The notes: generated by a model from the sequence alone, not told the origin. Positions 12,292 through 24,360 are shown, counted from the first letter of the stretch. The stretch is 64,000 nucleotides of DNA from Aldrovandia affinis (GCA_029706075.1 JAINUG010000072.1:3103367-3167366), one strand, 5' to 3'. Translations and numbers: made by a program.

Positions 12292-14333
12292 ACTACCTCC
12301 ACTACACTTCCTGTACATACCTGTGCACCTGCACAGATTTGCCCTACAAGCTTTTACCATCTGCCATCCTTGTGTCCTTCTGCTCCTTCTCTTTATCATC
12401 GGTGGTCCTTCAATGGTAGAATGAGCCACAGTTAGCTCTGTAAACAACACGTCACACACTGTCCTCACCTAACCTTGTGCTCAACCTGTACTGGGCCTAT
12501 GTGTTAATCAGTGGCTGTTGCTGGGTTGCAGCCAAAATGCAGTTGTACGTTTCCTTTCTTAGCATACGCAGTAGGCAATTAACATATCCAAAATGAGCTC
12601 ACTAATCTACATTCACGAAGATAAAAGATAACACTTGCATTTATTTGTGAGTTCAATTTAAATCGTTTGCTTGTTGTGGGAAATGCAGCATGGCATTTTT
12701 TAATTTCCATCAGCTCCAGTGCATTAACCATGCCATTAACTATTATCTGACAAATAACCTTTTGCCAAATCCAACTGTAACACATTTTCAATATCACAAA
12801 ACCTGTTTACTGTTTCCTTTCAGGTCCCGTATCATGATTTATCTACGTTTGAATAATATTATTGCATTTCATTTACAATCAGGAGCATATCAAACAACAA
12901 GAGCTGGGACTCAGTCCAAAACAAATGTGCCTGTTCCTGGCTCCTGCCCAATAATTGACAAACCCAAGTCCACTCAGTAATGGTGAGGGAAATTTGATGG
13001 TTCATGCTGGATAACTCACAGAGTACAAATGTACACACTGGGGGCTTGTTTGCAATTATATATTTACATCTGATAACATGAAATAAACAACCAAATGAAA
13101 TGTACTAATGAAATGAGTACTCCAATTGTACAATTATATTATTAAGCGAAATGTAAGATGTTTATTCTAGCAGTAATACAAAAAGTTGAAAATAAGATGT
13201 CTGTAAACCAGTTTTTTGTTGGGGTTTTTTTTTTTTTTTTTTTGGGGGATAATTTTGAATTAACAACATATCTTTTGAAAAATGCACAACTGCTGTGCAA
13301 CTGAAACCTAAGCTGATCTCAACTAGAAAACTCTACACTACCTCAAGACCACCAAGTGAAAATGTGCTTGTGTTGTATAGTATATTATGTTTCTCAAACT
13401 CAACTGTATGAAAAGAAAACCACCCAAAAACAACAAGTTTCTGTTTCTTCAGGGAATAGTCCCATCTTCACCTGATTTGGGAGGTGTCATTAAATCAATG
13501 CAAGCATGAACAGTGCTTGCAATTTGCAAGATAGAGGATAAACAGTCACAATTAATAGTAGAGCTAAATAGGATGGATACTAAATGCTGGTCTGTATAGA
13601 ACAATATATAGTCCCAATGGCTGGACATTTTTTTCAGAAATAATTGCAGTACACTGCCATATGAGCATAGAACAAGCTGTATGAATAATGGGATATGACT
13701 CATTCAAATGAGTGAACCAAAATGTTGAACACGATTTAAAATACCTTTAGTGCTGGGGGTGGGTTACATCCTAGAGGTACAGTGCATTTAGACAAAGAAG
13801 TCTTCCAATCATTTATCTCCCTCTTGCTCATCCAAGTACCTCATGACACAATTGATTCATTAGCTCATGCACTTTCCCACTTACGTGACAGAGTAACCTT
13901 GGCAATGTCAGATGTTGAGGACCCACCGTGGAGGCGTGTCTTACCCAGGGGCTGTCATGGGCCCTGAGCAGGAGGGAGGAGGCAGCCCTGGGTCCCACAA
14001 CAGGGCAGTGACTGGAGGCTAGGTGGCAGAGCTGCTGAACAAGACAGTCCCACACTAATCCTCCTACACACCATGCCTTATCTGCGTGGACTGGACCAGC
14101 AGAAACACCAACCTCCCGCTTCATCTCGATGATGGATGTGCTACTGTAGGCAGTCCAGATGTTTTTGTTTTTTTTTACATGTTTATCCTTAGGTTCATAT
14201 AGCAAAGTGATATATGTTCATATTTGTTCATATTTTTAAAAAAATAGAAAAAACATTAATTTATGCTGGATTTAACTATAATTCAGGAGTGATAGTCAGA
14301 TAGATTTGTGGGTGTTAAGCCATGGGGGATGTG

Positions 14334-14395
<62 letters not shown>

Positions 14396-15551
14396 GGGAT
14401 GGTCCATAATGTTCACATAGTATGTTACTTCCTCAAGCGCAAAAAATGCAATAATCCCTAATCTCTAATCTAATTGTGTTAATGTGTGTGGGCGTGCGTG
14501 CGTGCTTTTATGAGATAAAAAAAAGGCTTACTTAAAAATATACAGTTTTTGATTAGCAATGTAAGCCTGGTGTAATTTACCGTCATATGACTGAAAAAAA
14601 TAAAGGTCAAGATTTTATTGTAATTTTACATTCAATTAAGTAGGAGTAATGTACTGCTGTAATTATGCAGAAGCTCAAGGTAGTACTGTCACTGCAAGTA
14701 GATAATGTGTTATGGACTATATATGTAATTACATAGTCCATGAACTCCAGTTCCACATGAATTCATCTGTAATAACATTGAAATGAAAAAGTTACACATA
14801 CACACGATAGTAGTTACAAGGTTATTACTCTGGTAAATTGTCAACTTAAAGAAAAAGTTTATCGCAGTGTCTGCCATGTTCCAGTTTGACACCATGACTC
14901 CAGTGTAAAGACCATTGCACAGCCCCAGTGCAGAGAGAGAGAGAGAGAGGAACAGCAGTGACACTGCAGATGGCCAGGCGTGTGAAAGCTGGTTGAGGAG
15001 ACGGGAAGGGACGCCGTGGCGAAGCCCACAAAACTCTCAACCCAGACTGTAATCGATTTGACAGGAAACCTCTGGGGAGCGAGTTAAGAGGTTACTCCCG
15101 CCGTGTGGCCGGGCTTATCCACTGATACATTACCGCCACTGATAATGTTTGTTATCATCTGGAGAAATGGCCCCTCATTTACTGGATATTACCTGTTTAA
15201 CAAGATCTCAGAATGGAGGGGAAGTCAAGTGTCCATTGTGGGAAGAAAAGATAGATGGGGAGAAAGCATGAAATCTCTCTTTTTCGAGCCTACATTGTTT
15301 TGAAGAAAACAAGGCCTTGATTAGCTTTCTTTCTTTGTCATGTAAATGTAGCTCTGAGAGGCTAATGTATTCTGTTGTATTTCACCACAATAGGTAGAAA
15401 CACAACCAATAGAGGTGTATTATCTTCAAAGGTTACTTTATGAGCATAAATATAATACTGCAAGTAAAAATTGAAAATTTTACTGCATCTCTGATTTAAA
15501 CCAATCATAGGGTCTTGCCATGGAGACCAACATATTTCTGATTGGATCATA
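12292..15551. other. Non-coding with microsatellites
   Basis: No recognised gene. A poly-T run (13225-13243), a long GA microsatellite (14339-14391) and a second short GA run (about 14934-14949) are present. The GC-richer stretch at 13880-14110 has open frames on both strands (13782-13967 plus, 13828-14205 minus) but no recognisable domain; it could be an unrecognised repeat. Confidence 0.5.
14339..14391. repeat. (GA)n microsatellite
   Basis: About 26 uninterrupted GA units, long enough to be polymorphic. Confidence 0.97.
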
Positions 15552-16032
15552 CAGGTAACTGCAAAAATAAAGGAAACACGAGTAAATGAATAGTTCTGGT
15601 GGCTCTGTTATGGTGTGGGGTGCACCCATCTACAGGGCATGAATGGTCATTGAATGGTTTGATGAGCATGAAAACAATGTAAACCATATGCCATCTCAAT
15701 CATCAGATCCCAACCAAACTCAACTCCACACTCCACAGGAGATTCTTACATCGTTTTACACCACCATAAACAATACACCAAATTATCAAATTTATCATGG
15801 AAGAATGGTGTGCTATCCTTCCAATCCTTCCAGTACAGTTCCAGACATTTGTAGAATCACATTTAAGCTTGTTCTTACCTTGTATTAATGCACATCTTGT
15901 AAGTCGCTCTGAATAAGAGCGTCTGCTAAATGCTTAAAATGTAAATGTAAATGTAAGCTGTTCTATTGGTTCATGGTAGCCCAATGAGCTATTAAGGCTA
16001 TAATGTTGGTGTTTCTTTTATTTTAGCAGTTT
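15552..16032 (+). mobile_element. Tc1-derived MITE (CAGGTAACTGC ends), host of an L2 tail
   Basis: The left end CAGGTAACTGCAAAAATAAA follows a TA (15550-15551); the right end resembles its inverse (TTTATTTTAGCAGTTT). Interior words translate to Tc1 transposase fragments, for example EWFDEHENNVNHMPSQSSDP near 15650-15710. An L2 tail interrupts it at 15859-15956. Five related copies lie at 25745, 33165, 50401, 54191 and 60496. Confidence 0.8.
15859..15956 (+). mobile_element. L2-clade LINE tail, nested
   Basis: Contains GTATTAATGCACATCTTG, GTAAGTCGCTCTGAATAAG and a final TGTAAA-type repeat, the 3' end of the same L2 family found elsewhere in the window. Comparison with the MITE copy at 60496 shows it sits inside the MITE between the equivalents of GTAGAATC and GCTGTTCT. 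Confidence 0.88.
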
Positions 16033-17740
16033 GAATCAGCAAAGAACATCATAGAGTGGAGCCACCAATTATGGAGTCCATGAAGCGTCGCTCTCCCATC
16101 ACTAACTGTTTTGATGTGTCTATTGTCTGTCATTTTGAAATTAAGTTTGCTGGAGCCCAGTCTAGGAGAAAAGCCTAGTCAAGTTCAATGATTCAGAAAC
16201 CCCCATCTCTGTACCTTAAATCAGGTCTAAACTAAATTATTTTAAAAAATATATACATTTTGAGTTGGAGGAACTACAAAGAATTTGAGTGTTTTTGAAC
16301 TTTAAAAGCAGTTTGAGGTTTCAGATTATGTCATCATTCAACATCTAAGTGCATATATCATTAGCTCATGATGGGAATTTAAGGACATTCGGAAATCAGA
16401 AAGTAATCATTACACATGATGTTCAGTAGTTGTGTGCAGTAGTTAAACAGCACTTATTAATGACAAAACAGTGTGCATGCATGCATGTATAGATGCATAT
16501 TGCATTATGTGGGGTTTGCATAGGAAAATTCTGTGCTTGAGGCTTTTGTGTCAGACAGAATGAAACTCACACTTCTTGCCAATGCTTCTGGACTACGGCA
16601 CTTGGGAATAACTGCATCCATCCAATTCCATGTTGAAATCAGGCCTTTAGTTCCTGATTGAATGTGGAATGGCTTGGTTCAGACGAAAATGTCCAAAAGC
16701 CATGGATTTGTGTACAGACCTATTCAGTTCGAACTGACGGTGCGTGATGGGACAACACTGATCCATTGTGTCAGGATTACATAAAAAAGAGTATACATAC
16801 AGTTACCTGGTGAATGAGCTTATGGCTAGAGCTCAAACCCTTTTTTGGAAACTCCACCAATGCTCAGCTGTGGTAAATTAAATTAAATTAAATAAAGAAG
16901 TAGCATTCATCAAAATAGATAGGTGCCAATTGAATTACCTGCTTAACTATTAAAACATCTACAATCTCAAATAAAGACCTTCTGTTGCCTGTCTGCACCA
17001 TATCCGTCTGCACCAATCCACTGAGGCCATGTTTCATAGCATTATCACACACCGCATGACAAACCCCGATGACAAACAGCGCACCAGGAGACAGAGTGGA
17101 GTTTACGCTCTCTGGACCGGGGTCTTTATTGATTCTCATCCGGGAGAGAGAATCAGGGCGGGAGGGCAGGATAAACAAAAATAAACTAAATCTTTTTGTT
17201 CGGGCCAAAAACAATAAACAAAACTAAATAACTAACTAAATAAAAATCCACCTCCTCCGAGATGGAAACCTTTTCAGGAAACACACTAACAAACAGGAAC
17301 ACAGACCATTTATGGCTTTTCAGTCACTTCCTCTTTCTAAACATTAACGGGCACACACACACGTTTGGCGACTTTTCAGTCCGGGTTTCACTTTCTAAAC
17401 ATTAAAGACCTCAGTATACTTAAAACAAAATTGGATTTGGCGTGTTCACACAGGCGAGATGGTGGGTTTGCAACCAAAACGAAGCGCCGCATTTGGCTTT
17501 GATCGCCGCAGCATGTGCAGGCTAGCTAGGCGAACTTGTCTAAGTTTTTGCACAGCCTCGTTAACCGCCTCCCAATACACCGTCGCCTGCAATTGGTCAA
17601 CAATGTCACATGATTGGTTGCGTTTTTTTACGCATGTCATTTGGGCCGCTTGTTTACATCTTGTTATCATCGCAATGATATCATCGTTATCATTTCAGTT
17701 TTTGGTAACCTAAACTTTTTTATTTAACCTCTGCCAGTTT
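16033..17740. other. Non-coding, no feature recognised
   Basis: Includes a GC-richer part at 17000-17700 with the words CTTTCTAAACATTAA repeated twice near 17333 and 17390. The open frames on both strands at 17446-17713 have no recognisable domain. It may be part of an unrecognised element, but ends are not visible. Confidence 0.45.
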
Positions 17741-17845
17741 ACCGCTTACCTTTATGCCATTTCAGGTTATTCACTGGACTTGAACTGCTTAAATTTCAGT
17801 AAAAACAGGAAAATGGGGGTGTTCTAAAACTTTTGACCGGTAGTG
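17741..17845. mobile_element. Tc1-like right terminus, partner end not found
   Basis: The segment ends with TTCTAAAACTTTTGACCGG and TAGTG followed by TA, which is the inverted form of the CACTACCGGTCAAAAG terminus of a common fish Tc1 family. I did not find the matching left end, so the copy is truncated. Confidence 0.6.
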
Positions 17846-18157
17846 TATATTTTGCCTATGTTCTACTATTTCATTCAGTTTGCAAGCCTACATGAACACT
17901 GTATCGATAGTGTTGTATCGTTGTAACCATTGATGGTGTTTATGAATAAATACAACTTGAATTGATTAACTCGTATTTCTTTGTGATTTTTGTTTATTCA
18001 AGCATGACTTTGTTAAAATGCATGACTAAAACACAACGGATGACTAAGCATTGTTATTTCATGATTTTAGACATTCCCTTGTGAACCAAATGTGTTATTA
18101 CAGTGATAGTATACATTTTTTACCAATATCAATGAAAAATAGATGTGCAGGTAAATT

Positions 18158-20322
18158 TTACCCATTGGCAATTCTAGGTATACAATGACTCCTGGCAGTA
18201 CTAGTGTTAAAGTATATCCACACACCTCTTCCACATGAAAGGTTGTGAACTAGGTTCACTCGCTGTCTCAGTTCAATGCAGGTTGGTCCCGACACCTTCC
18301 TACCATCAGGGGTCCAGGGAATGGCAGCGGTCAGCCTGCAACATAAACAGCACAGAGCACCATGTGAAATTAAGTGATGGGACCTAGAAACCGTACACAC
18401 TGTGCCATGTGGTACCATCTCAGCTTGCGTGTTGCTTTGACAGCCAAACAGCTGTTACACACAGCTTTCACCTCATATGGACTGTGCCACCATGGAGCAA
18501 ATGCATTCTCCCTCACGCGCACCTTGATCATGGCTGAGTCTCCTTCTGTAAGCTTAGTCTTTGTCACTGGATTGTGGAGAGCATTGTTTGCTTTATCTGA
18601 CTGGGTCAGAACTGTCTGCACGAGAGAGACGCAGGGAAAAGGGAAAACACGAGGAAACACAAAAAATAAACAAAGTTGTGGCTACGGCTGTAACAGGAAG
18701 GATGGACCCAGCAGACACAGACAATTTCCGCAAAGCCATTGAAAACCAGGGCGCTCTCGTGGGCCAGCATAGCCTAGCTCTCCAGGAGTTGATGGAGGCA
18801 CTACGGAACCTTACAGCCAACGTCACCCGGATCGGGAACCAACTGGACATTGTGTCTACTCACCTGTCTTCTCCGGGAATCCAGCCTAACCTCCTGCGCC
18901 CGCACCTTCTCTGTACCATCTTCTTCCCGGTGTTCCCCTGCCTTCCAGCCGCCTGTACAACCTGTCCCATCCAGAAAGAGAGGCGATGGAGAAATATATC
19001 TCCTTAGCCGCGAGCATCATCAGACCATCTTCTTCCCCAGTGGGTGCCAGATTCTTCTTCATCGCCAAGAAAGACGGCTCCCTATGCTCTTGTATTGATT
19101 ACCGCAGGCCTCAATAACATCACGGTAAAAAATAAATATCCTCTTCCCTTAATCAACTGTGCTTTTGAACCCCTCCAGGGAGCCACCGTCTTCACCAAAC
19201 CGGATCTGAGGAATGCCTATTGCCTGGTCCGGATCTGTGAGGGTGATGAGTGGAAGACCACCTTTAACATGCCGCTGGGTCACTTTGAATACCTCGTTGT
19301 TGCATTTGGGCTGACGACCGCCCCTGCTATCTTCCAAGCCCTGGTTAACGACATCCTCCGCGACTTCCTCAACTGTTCCGTCTTTGTCTGTGTCCAGGTT
19401 CACTCCTCGCCTACCCGCCTGCTTACCTCAACTTTAGTCAACTTTAGTCTGCTTTGTCTGCATGACTTTATCCCATGCAGTGAGCGGGGGTCCCCTTAAT
19501 TCCAATAAGGCTTGTTTCATACGCTTGTATACCTCTGCGTCCATCTCTTGACCAACGGGGTTGACGATGGTACCGCTTAATAGGGGCACTGTGGTGCGAT
19601 GCATTAACTCAGAAGGAAGAGTGATTAATATGATTTGCCAGACGTCCCTACATTCTAGTTTAAATGCAGCAGTCTGTAACATTAACTGGTTCCAATATGG
19701 TTAGAACTGGCTTTGCGAGGCAACTCACCGACAATATTTTTGTGAGAAGCGCACTCGTCGCATGTAAGAGGGTGACTGACAATAGTTTCATCGCCATTAG
19801 CTGATGTCCTAGTTTTAAGCACGGCTATTTTAGCAGATTTCGAGGATCTCGTCCGGATCGGGCTAAGCTCCCAGATGCGGGGTGGCGGCACCGGACTGAA
19901 ATCGCTATCTCTGTCACTATGATTGTCTTATGGAGGACTGTAATCCTCTTCTTCCATGTAATGATACCTGCGCATAACACTGGCCCCGCCTCTGCCAGCA
20001 GGGGCCAGAACAGTGGAGGGGGTCCTATTAGCTGCAGCACACAGGGCCTCATCGTCGCTCTCACTCTGCCTCCCAGACGTAGTCAAACCCGAAAATGTTT
20101 GTTGAATGGCGGCTACAGGGACACCTGCGCTACCGCAGCACTCCTCCAACTGTGATATGTACTTGCGGCTATGTTGCAGTTTTTCTTGCAGATCACTAAT
20201 CCACTGGTTAAGCGCGTCGGTTTTCCCATCTATTTGGAGACGCATCTTTTGCATCTCGTCCGACCGGAGTTTAGCAATCTCGCGCATGATTAACAAAATG
20301 CTTTCACTTTCCTCCAGTGCCT
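18158..20322 (-). mobile_element. Retrovirus-like fossil, gag-like and integrase-end parts
   Basis: On the minus strand a gag-like region (about 20322 down to 19434) has a coiled-coil-like start rich in K, E and Q, then an acidic and serine-rich section and a helical section. Further down, 18640-18370 encodes an end of integrase of the retroviral type: a segment with GDSAMIKVRV and FAPWWHSPYEVKAV, followed by a WYHMAQC-type ending. The order agrees with one element read right to left; the middle of pol is absent and a plus-strand Gypsy fragment sits in between. No LTR was recognised. It is an old copy with many breaks. Assignment of the gag-like part is less certain than that of the integrase end. 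Confidence 0.5.
18650..19430 (+). mobile_element. Ty3/Gypsy fragment, nested in retrovirus-like fossil
   Basis: It contains a gag start (MDPADTDNFRKAIENQG near 18702) related to that of the large element at 55339, and a reverse-transcriptase part around 19050-19400 with words such as FIAKKDGSL and PLGHFEY. The sequence between gag start and reverse transcriptase is largely missing and no LTRs flank it. It is a broken, old-looking relic of the same lineage as the element at 54747. Confidence 0.8.
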
Positions 20323-20326
20323 TTAA

Positions 20327-21672
20327 CCCCCTGAGGTCCGTGCTAAGCTTTTAATGTTTTTAGATTTTGGCATGGTCTGATATTTATCTCAATTTCATCA
20401 ATTTAACACACACTTACTCCAAAGTGTTTGATATTTTTATTTGAAGGACAATCACAGCTACATTTGTATGCCATCAATAGTTTGGTCAGTATCATATGCA
20501 GCTTGTAAATAGATCTACAAACACACAAGTTAAAAATAGTAAATTCTTCTGCTGTCACAAAAGATGTGAAAGCACACACTAAACTATAGTGACGAATTGT
20601 TTTGCCAATGTGCGTTTGTTCACCAAGGTCTTGGTTATGTAAGGGTGTGAAAATAGTTTAGCACATCTGAGATCTAAATAGCTAAAAACCTGTTTTTATC
20701 AGAACTGGTCACATTTATTTCAGGCTGTGGGAGGGCTAAATGCTAAATACCTGAATATTCATTTTGGCTCTTTGTTACGTTGCAACACGCGGAATGTTTG
20801 GCGTCACAACACGCGATATTCATAGGCTATATTTTCACGAGTATTTGAAAACAAGCGAAATACAATTAATATCAGCATAGACTGTTGCTGGCAGATTGCA
20901 AGCGTAAACACAGACAAGATGTAAAAAAAAAAAACAAAGCGAAATAAAATCAATAGCATAGACTGTTGCTGGCAGATTGCAAGCGTAAACACAGACATAC
21001 GATATATTTTATAACATTTTACGCTGTTTGAAAAGTATTTTGTGTGCCTATTGCAATTTGTTACATTGCGACATGCGGAATATGTAGTCACAAGGCGCGG
21101 AATTCATATATTTTCACGAGTATTTGAAAATATACTCGTGAATATACTGTTGCTGGCAGATTGCAAGCGTAAACACAGACATACGATATATTTTATAACA
21201 TTTTAGGCTGTTTGAAAAGTATTTTCTGTGCCTATTGCAATTTGTTACATTGCGACATGCGGAATATGTAATCACAAGACGCGGAATTTATATATATTTT
21301 CACGAGTATTTGAAAACAAGCGAAATAAAATAAATATCAGCATAGACTGTCCTCTTCAGTTTGTGTTGTTTATGCCGGCGTTTTCACACATGGCCCGACG
21401 TACCTCCCGAAATTAGCACCTCGTTAACATGTCAATAGAAGGGGACGTTACTAAAAGGTAAAAACAGAGTAAAAGCAAGGTTTACTTTTGGTCTAATTAA
21501 GCCAATTTTAAAAATCCCATTTGATTTGCCAGTGCTCAAATCGAAAGTCGCGATTCTAAGGTTTCTGTCAATGTTTTTGCCGCGTGTGTATGATAAAATA
21601 TCGCGAAGTTAGAAATAGTAATATACTTGTATTGCTGCTTGGATCGGCGCCGATCCAGCCGACCTCAGGGGG
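20327..21672. mobile_element. TTAA-flanked piggyBac-like non-autonomous element
   Basis: Inverted ends CCCCCTGAGGTC and GACCTCAGGGGG are flanked on both sides by TTAA (20323-20326, 21673-21676). TTAA duplication plus CCC-type ends fits piggyBac; Kolobok also uses TTAA and cannot be excluded. The 1346-bp interior has no transposase. It carries internal repeats of about 184 bp and a perfect 16-bp palindrome GGATCGGCGCCGATCC (21641-21656) just inside the right end. It is inserted in the minus-strand retrovirus-like fossil. Confidence 0.8.
20770..21352. repeat. Internal tandem repeats of the TTAA element
   Basis: The words ACTGTTGCTGGCAGATTGCA begin at 20881, 20962 and 21146, and TTCACGAGTATTTGAAAA recurs near 20834, 21110 and 21298. 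The last two units are long and nearly identical with a period of about 184 bp; the first is shortened. Confidence 0.85.
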
Positions 21673-21676
21673 TTAA

Positions 21677-22076
21677 ATCATCATTGCGTAGCAAGTAAAC
21701 TACAGTTGAGGTTAATTTACAATATTTCCTCTTGTGCTATTTTTTGCGGCTAATGGTGTTATACTAATTGAGGATTTTGTTGTTGTTAGTGGTTAAGTCT
21801 AGGCCTTTACTACCAATGCACATGAGTGTTTCTTTTAGAAGGCCCTGCACTACACTCACGCTATAATTTCCCTGAGCTTTCATGTTTTTTCCCATGAGGG
21901 GATATAAATCTCAAAGTTTTGGGTTTCTACGGTCCCCAAACTATCATGGATATTTTGATCCGTTCTACACGATGTGTGTATATTTGCAGTGCACTTTCTA
22001 AACCGCCATCACTGAAACAAAGTAGTTAACATTGGGCCATTGTTTCATATCGTCTACCTATTCCGTTAGGTTAGAC
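21677..22076. other. Non-coding gap between two elements
   Basis: The stretch right of the TTAA element may be upstream sequence of the retrovirus-like fossil. I see no ends or coding sequence in it. The last eight bases, GGTTAGAC, are the target site of the following hAT element. Confidence 0.4.
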
Positions 22077-22800
22077 CAGTGTTTCTCAAATAGTGGGGCG
22101 TGCCCCCCCGTGGGGGCGTGGTGCGATGCCAGGGGGGGCGCGTGTGACCCCGGGGAACATGCTTTTTTTTTTGCCGTACTAGAATAAAGTGTAATTGCAG
22201 ATATGAAGTGCAGTGAACAAACCCTCAAGAGACACCATGGAAAAATATTTAACAGGGTTGAAAAGAAAGGCGGAGAGAGACGAAGATAATGAGACAAACA
22301 AAAGTCACCCGAAAGCTAAGACGAGGAAATATGACGAAGCGTATGTAGCGCTTGGCTTCACTGTGACTACGGTGGGAGACGAGGAAAGACCGGTGTGTTT
22401 ACTGTGTCTTAAAATGTTGGCAGCGGACAGCATGAAGCCAAATAAATTAAGGCGTCACTTAAAGACATTACACCCCAATCACGCTGATAAGCCGCTTTAG
22501 TTTTTTAAGCGAAAACGTGCCGAATATTGCCGACAATCATCCCGCTTTGTGAATGCTACTTCAGAAAACCAGCAAGCACTGTTAGCATCATATAAGGTGG
22601 CGTACCAAATTGCTCAGTGCAAAAAAAACCACACCATAGCATTTATTTAATGTTAATAAGGATACAATGTTATGCAGAGGTGTACTTATAACAATTTTAT
22701 AGACAAATGATACTATTTATAGTCGCGGCGGAGAGTGGGGGGCGCGAAATGTTTTCTTCTTCCTGGGGGGGGCGTAACAGAAAATAATTGAGAAGCACTG
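22077..22800 (+). mobile_element. hAT element, ZBED-like, internally deleted
   Basis: Ends CAGTGTTTCTCAA and TTGAGAAGCACTG are inverted repeats and are flanked by the 8-bp duplication GGTTAGAC (22069-22076 and 22801-22808), the hAT hallmark. The element keeps the N-terminal BED-finger frame and a 3' untranslated part but lacks the catalytic region, about 1.5-2 kb shorter than a full element. Confidence 0.92.
22213..22500 (+). CDS. BED-type zinc finger remnant of hAT transposase
   Basis: The 95-codon frame is the N-terminus of the hAT transposase group to which ZBED5/FAM200-like proteins belong. A basic stretch (LKRKAERDEDN, KAKTRKYDEAYVALGF) precedes the finger, in which CLLCL supplies two cysteines and HLKTLHP two histidines. 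In the family the BED finger binds the element ends. An ATG at 22237 (MEKYLTGLKRKAE) is the usual family start and is more likely than 22213. A stop comes right after NHADKPL where the family continues with EFFQRK; the following sequence still shows decayed matches (CRILP, ASYKVAYQIAQCK) in shifted frames. There is no catalytic domain, so at most a short DNA-binding peptide could be made. Confidence 0.8.
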   Translation: MNKPSRDTMEKYLTGLKRKAERDEDNETNKSHPKAKTRKYDEAYVALGFTVTTVGDEERPVCLLCLKMLAADSMKPNKLRRHLKTLHPNHADKPL

Positions 22801-23041
22801 GGTTAGACGGCATTTATAACCCAGCATAGCATTTAGCACCATAGCATTTATTTAATGTTAATAAGGATACAATGTTATGCAGAGGTGTACTTATAACAAT
22901 TTTATAGACAAATGATACTATTTATAGTCGCGGCGGAGAGTGGGGGGCGCAAAATGTTTTCTTCTTCCTAGGGGGGGGCGTAACAGAAAATAATTGAGAA
23001 GCACTGGGTTAGACGGATGGGGCACTTTGTTAAATAATCCG
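22632..23041. repeat. 205-bp tandem duplication over the hAT right end
   Basis: 22632-22836 recurs as 22837-23041 with few changes. The unit includes the hAT 3' end, the right target duplication and some flank, so GGTTAGAC occurs a third time at 23007-23014. The duplication therefore happened after the hAT insertion. Confidence 0.88.
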
Positions 23042-23344
23042 ATCCATGTAACCATCTGCAAAATGTGGCTATTTTACACAATGTTCGTCTTCTTAAAGAC
23101 CCAGCTACACACGTAAACACAGTGCAGCGGATATCAGTAACAGGTTTACACGATGACACCGCTATGGATCATGGGAAAAGTCAGAGTTTGGGAAAGTGGT
23201 CAATAATAAGCAGTCATTTATGAAAATATTAAGGTAACCTTGTAACCCACCAGAACTAGATGCTGGTACCTCTGTATAGACCTTCCCTTTAAAAAACGGT
23301 CTAAAATACTGATCTGGTGCGATCCCGTTTTATAAATTCAACTT
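23042..23344. other. Non-coding, nothing recognised
   Basis: No domain, end or repeat recognised. Confidence 0.5.
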
Positions 23345-23570
23345 AAAAAAAAATTTTTTCAATTTGTTTCTCCCAGTTTAGTAGCCAATTCAACCCTCTA
23401 TTTCGATTCACCCTCCCCTCACGAGCCTACCACCTGTCCTCCGGGTCAAGCTAATATCCTGGGGCCGGCAATGATCTGTTTCCTCCAAGATGGAATGCCT
23501 GCTCTTTAGGAATGCCCTAATGCTCATCGCTAGCCCGTGCCGACTTTCCTTCCCCCCCACTCCCAATTAT
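23345..23570 (-). repeat. tRNA-derived SINE remnant, 3' body
   Basis: In the minus direction the words CCATCTTGGAGGA and GAATTGGCTACTAAACTGGG match the 3' bodies of the SINEs at 43560 and 62512. The tRNA-like head is not recognisable. An A-rich end lies at the left margin. Confidence 0.5.
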
Positions 23571-24360
23571 GTGCTTTTACAAAACAAACTCTGACCTGGA
23601 AAATGAACTACAACAATATGCAGAGGCAGGGGAATATGCAAGGGCTTAATATCCAAATAGAGAGCCATGTTTCCTGTTCCCATAAACCTTTTCTGTGACC
23701 AGTTCTTAGAGAACATCTGAACTAAATGTGGACAACAGAGGAGTTGACTGTATTTGTCCACTGGGATTCCATGCACATAAGCAGACTGATCGATTTGGAG
23801 TTGATTAGGAGGTCTAATGTAATGTGGAAATTAAGAGCTGTATTTTGGTAGCAGAGCAGTGTGAGGAGGATTAAAACATTAACTATTTTTAAATAATTAT
23901 ATCGGGGCATCTGGGCTTTGGTCACATTACAGCCAACCAGAAGATCAATGGAGCCTACAGAAAACAATGCACCATATGGCTGTAAAAAAAATGGGTTCAA
24001 CAAGGGCTCCAATACCCACCTCCTTTGTCCTTCTCTGTACAGAATGGCAAAGGATAATCACTGAATGGCTTGAATGGATGGATTCTGCTGCTGCCCCCTA
24101 TAAGCTAGAAGTAAAAACCAAAAAAAAGGCCATTAAAAAAATGCTGGTCAGCCCGCCTAGGACATTCACACATGGCATACAACTTGAGGTACAGCTGAAT
24201 TCAGATGATACTTTGTAATAGTCAACCAGTTCATTATATTTTCATTTTCAACTGCTGATTGTAATTGGTGTAAAAAGTTAGTTTGTCATGTCTCTCCAAT
24301 TTGTTTATTTAAATTCTTCTGAAACTTATTTAAGTTATTTAAATGTGTATTACTATCCTC
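23571..24360. other. Non-coding, nothing recognised
   Basis: The minus frames at 23567-23776 and 23722-24012 and the plus frame at 23967-24218 have no recognisable domain. Confidence 0.5.

Noticed and set aside
14339-14391. GA-rich run as a regulatory GAGA-type site.
   Set aside because: A pure dinucleotide run is better explained as a microsatellite.
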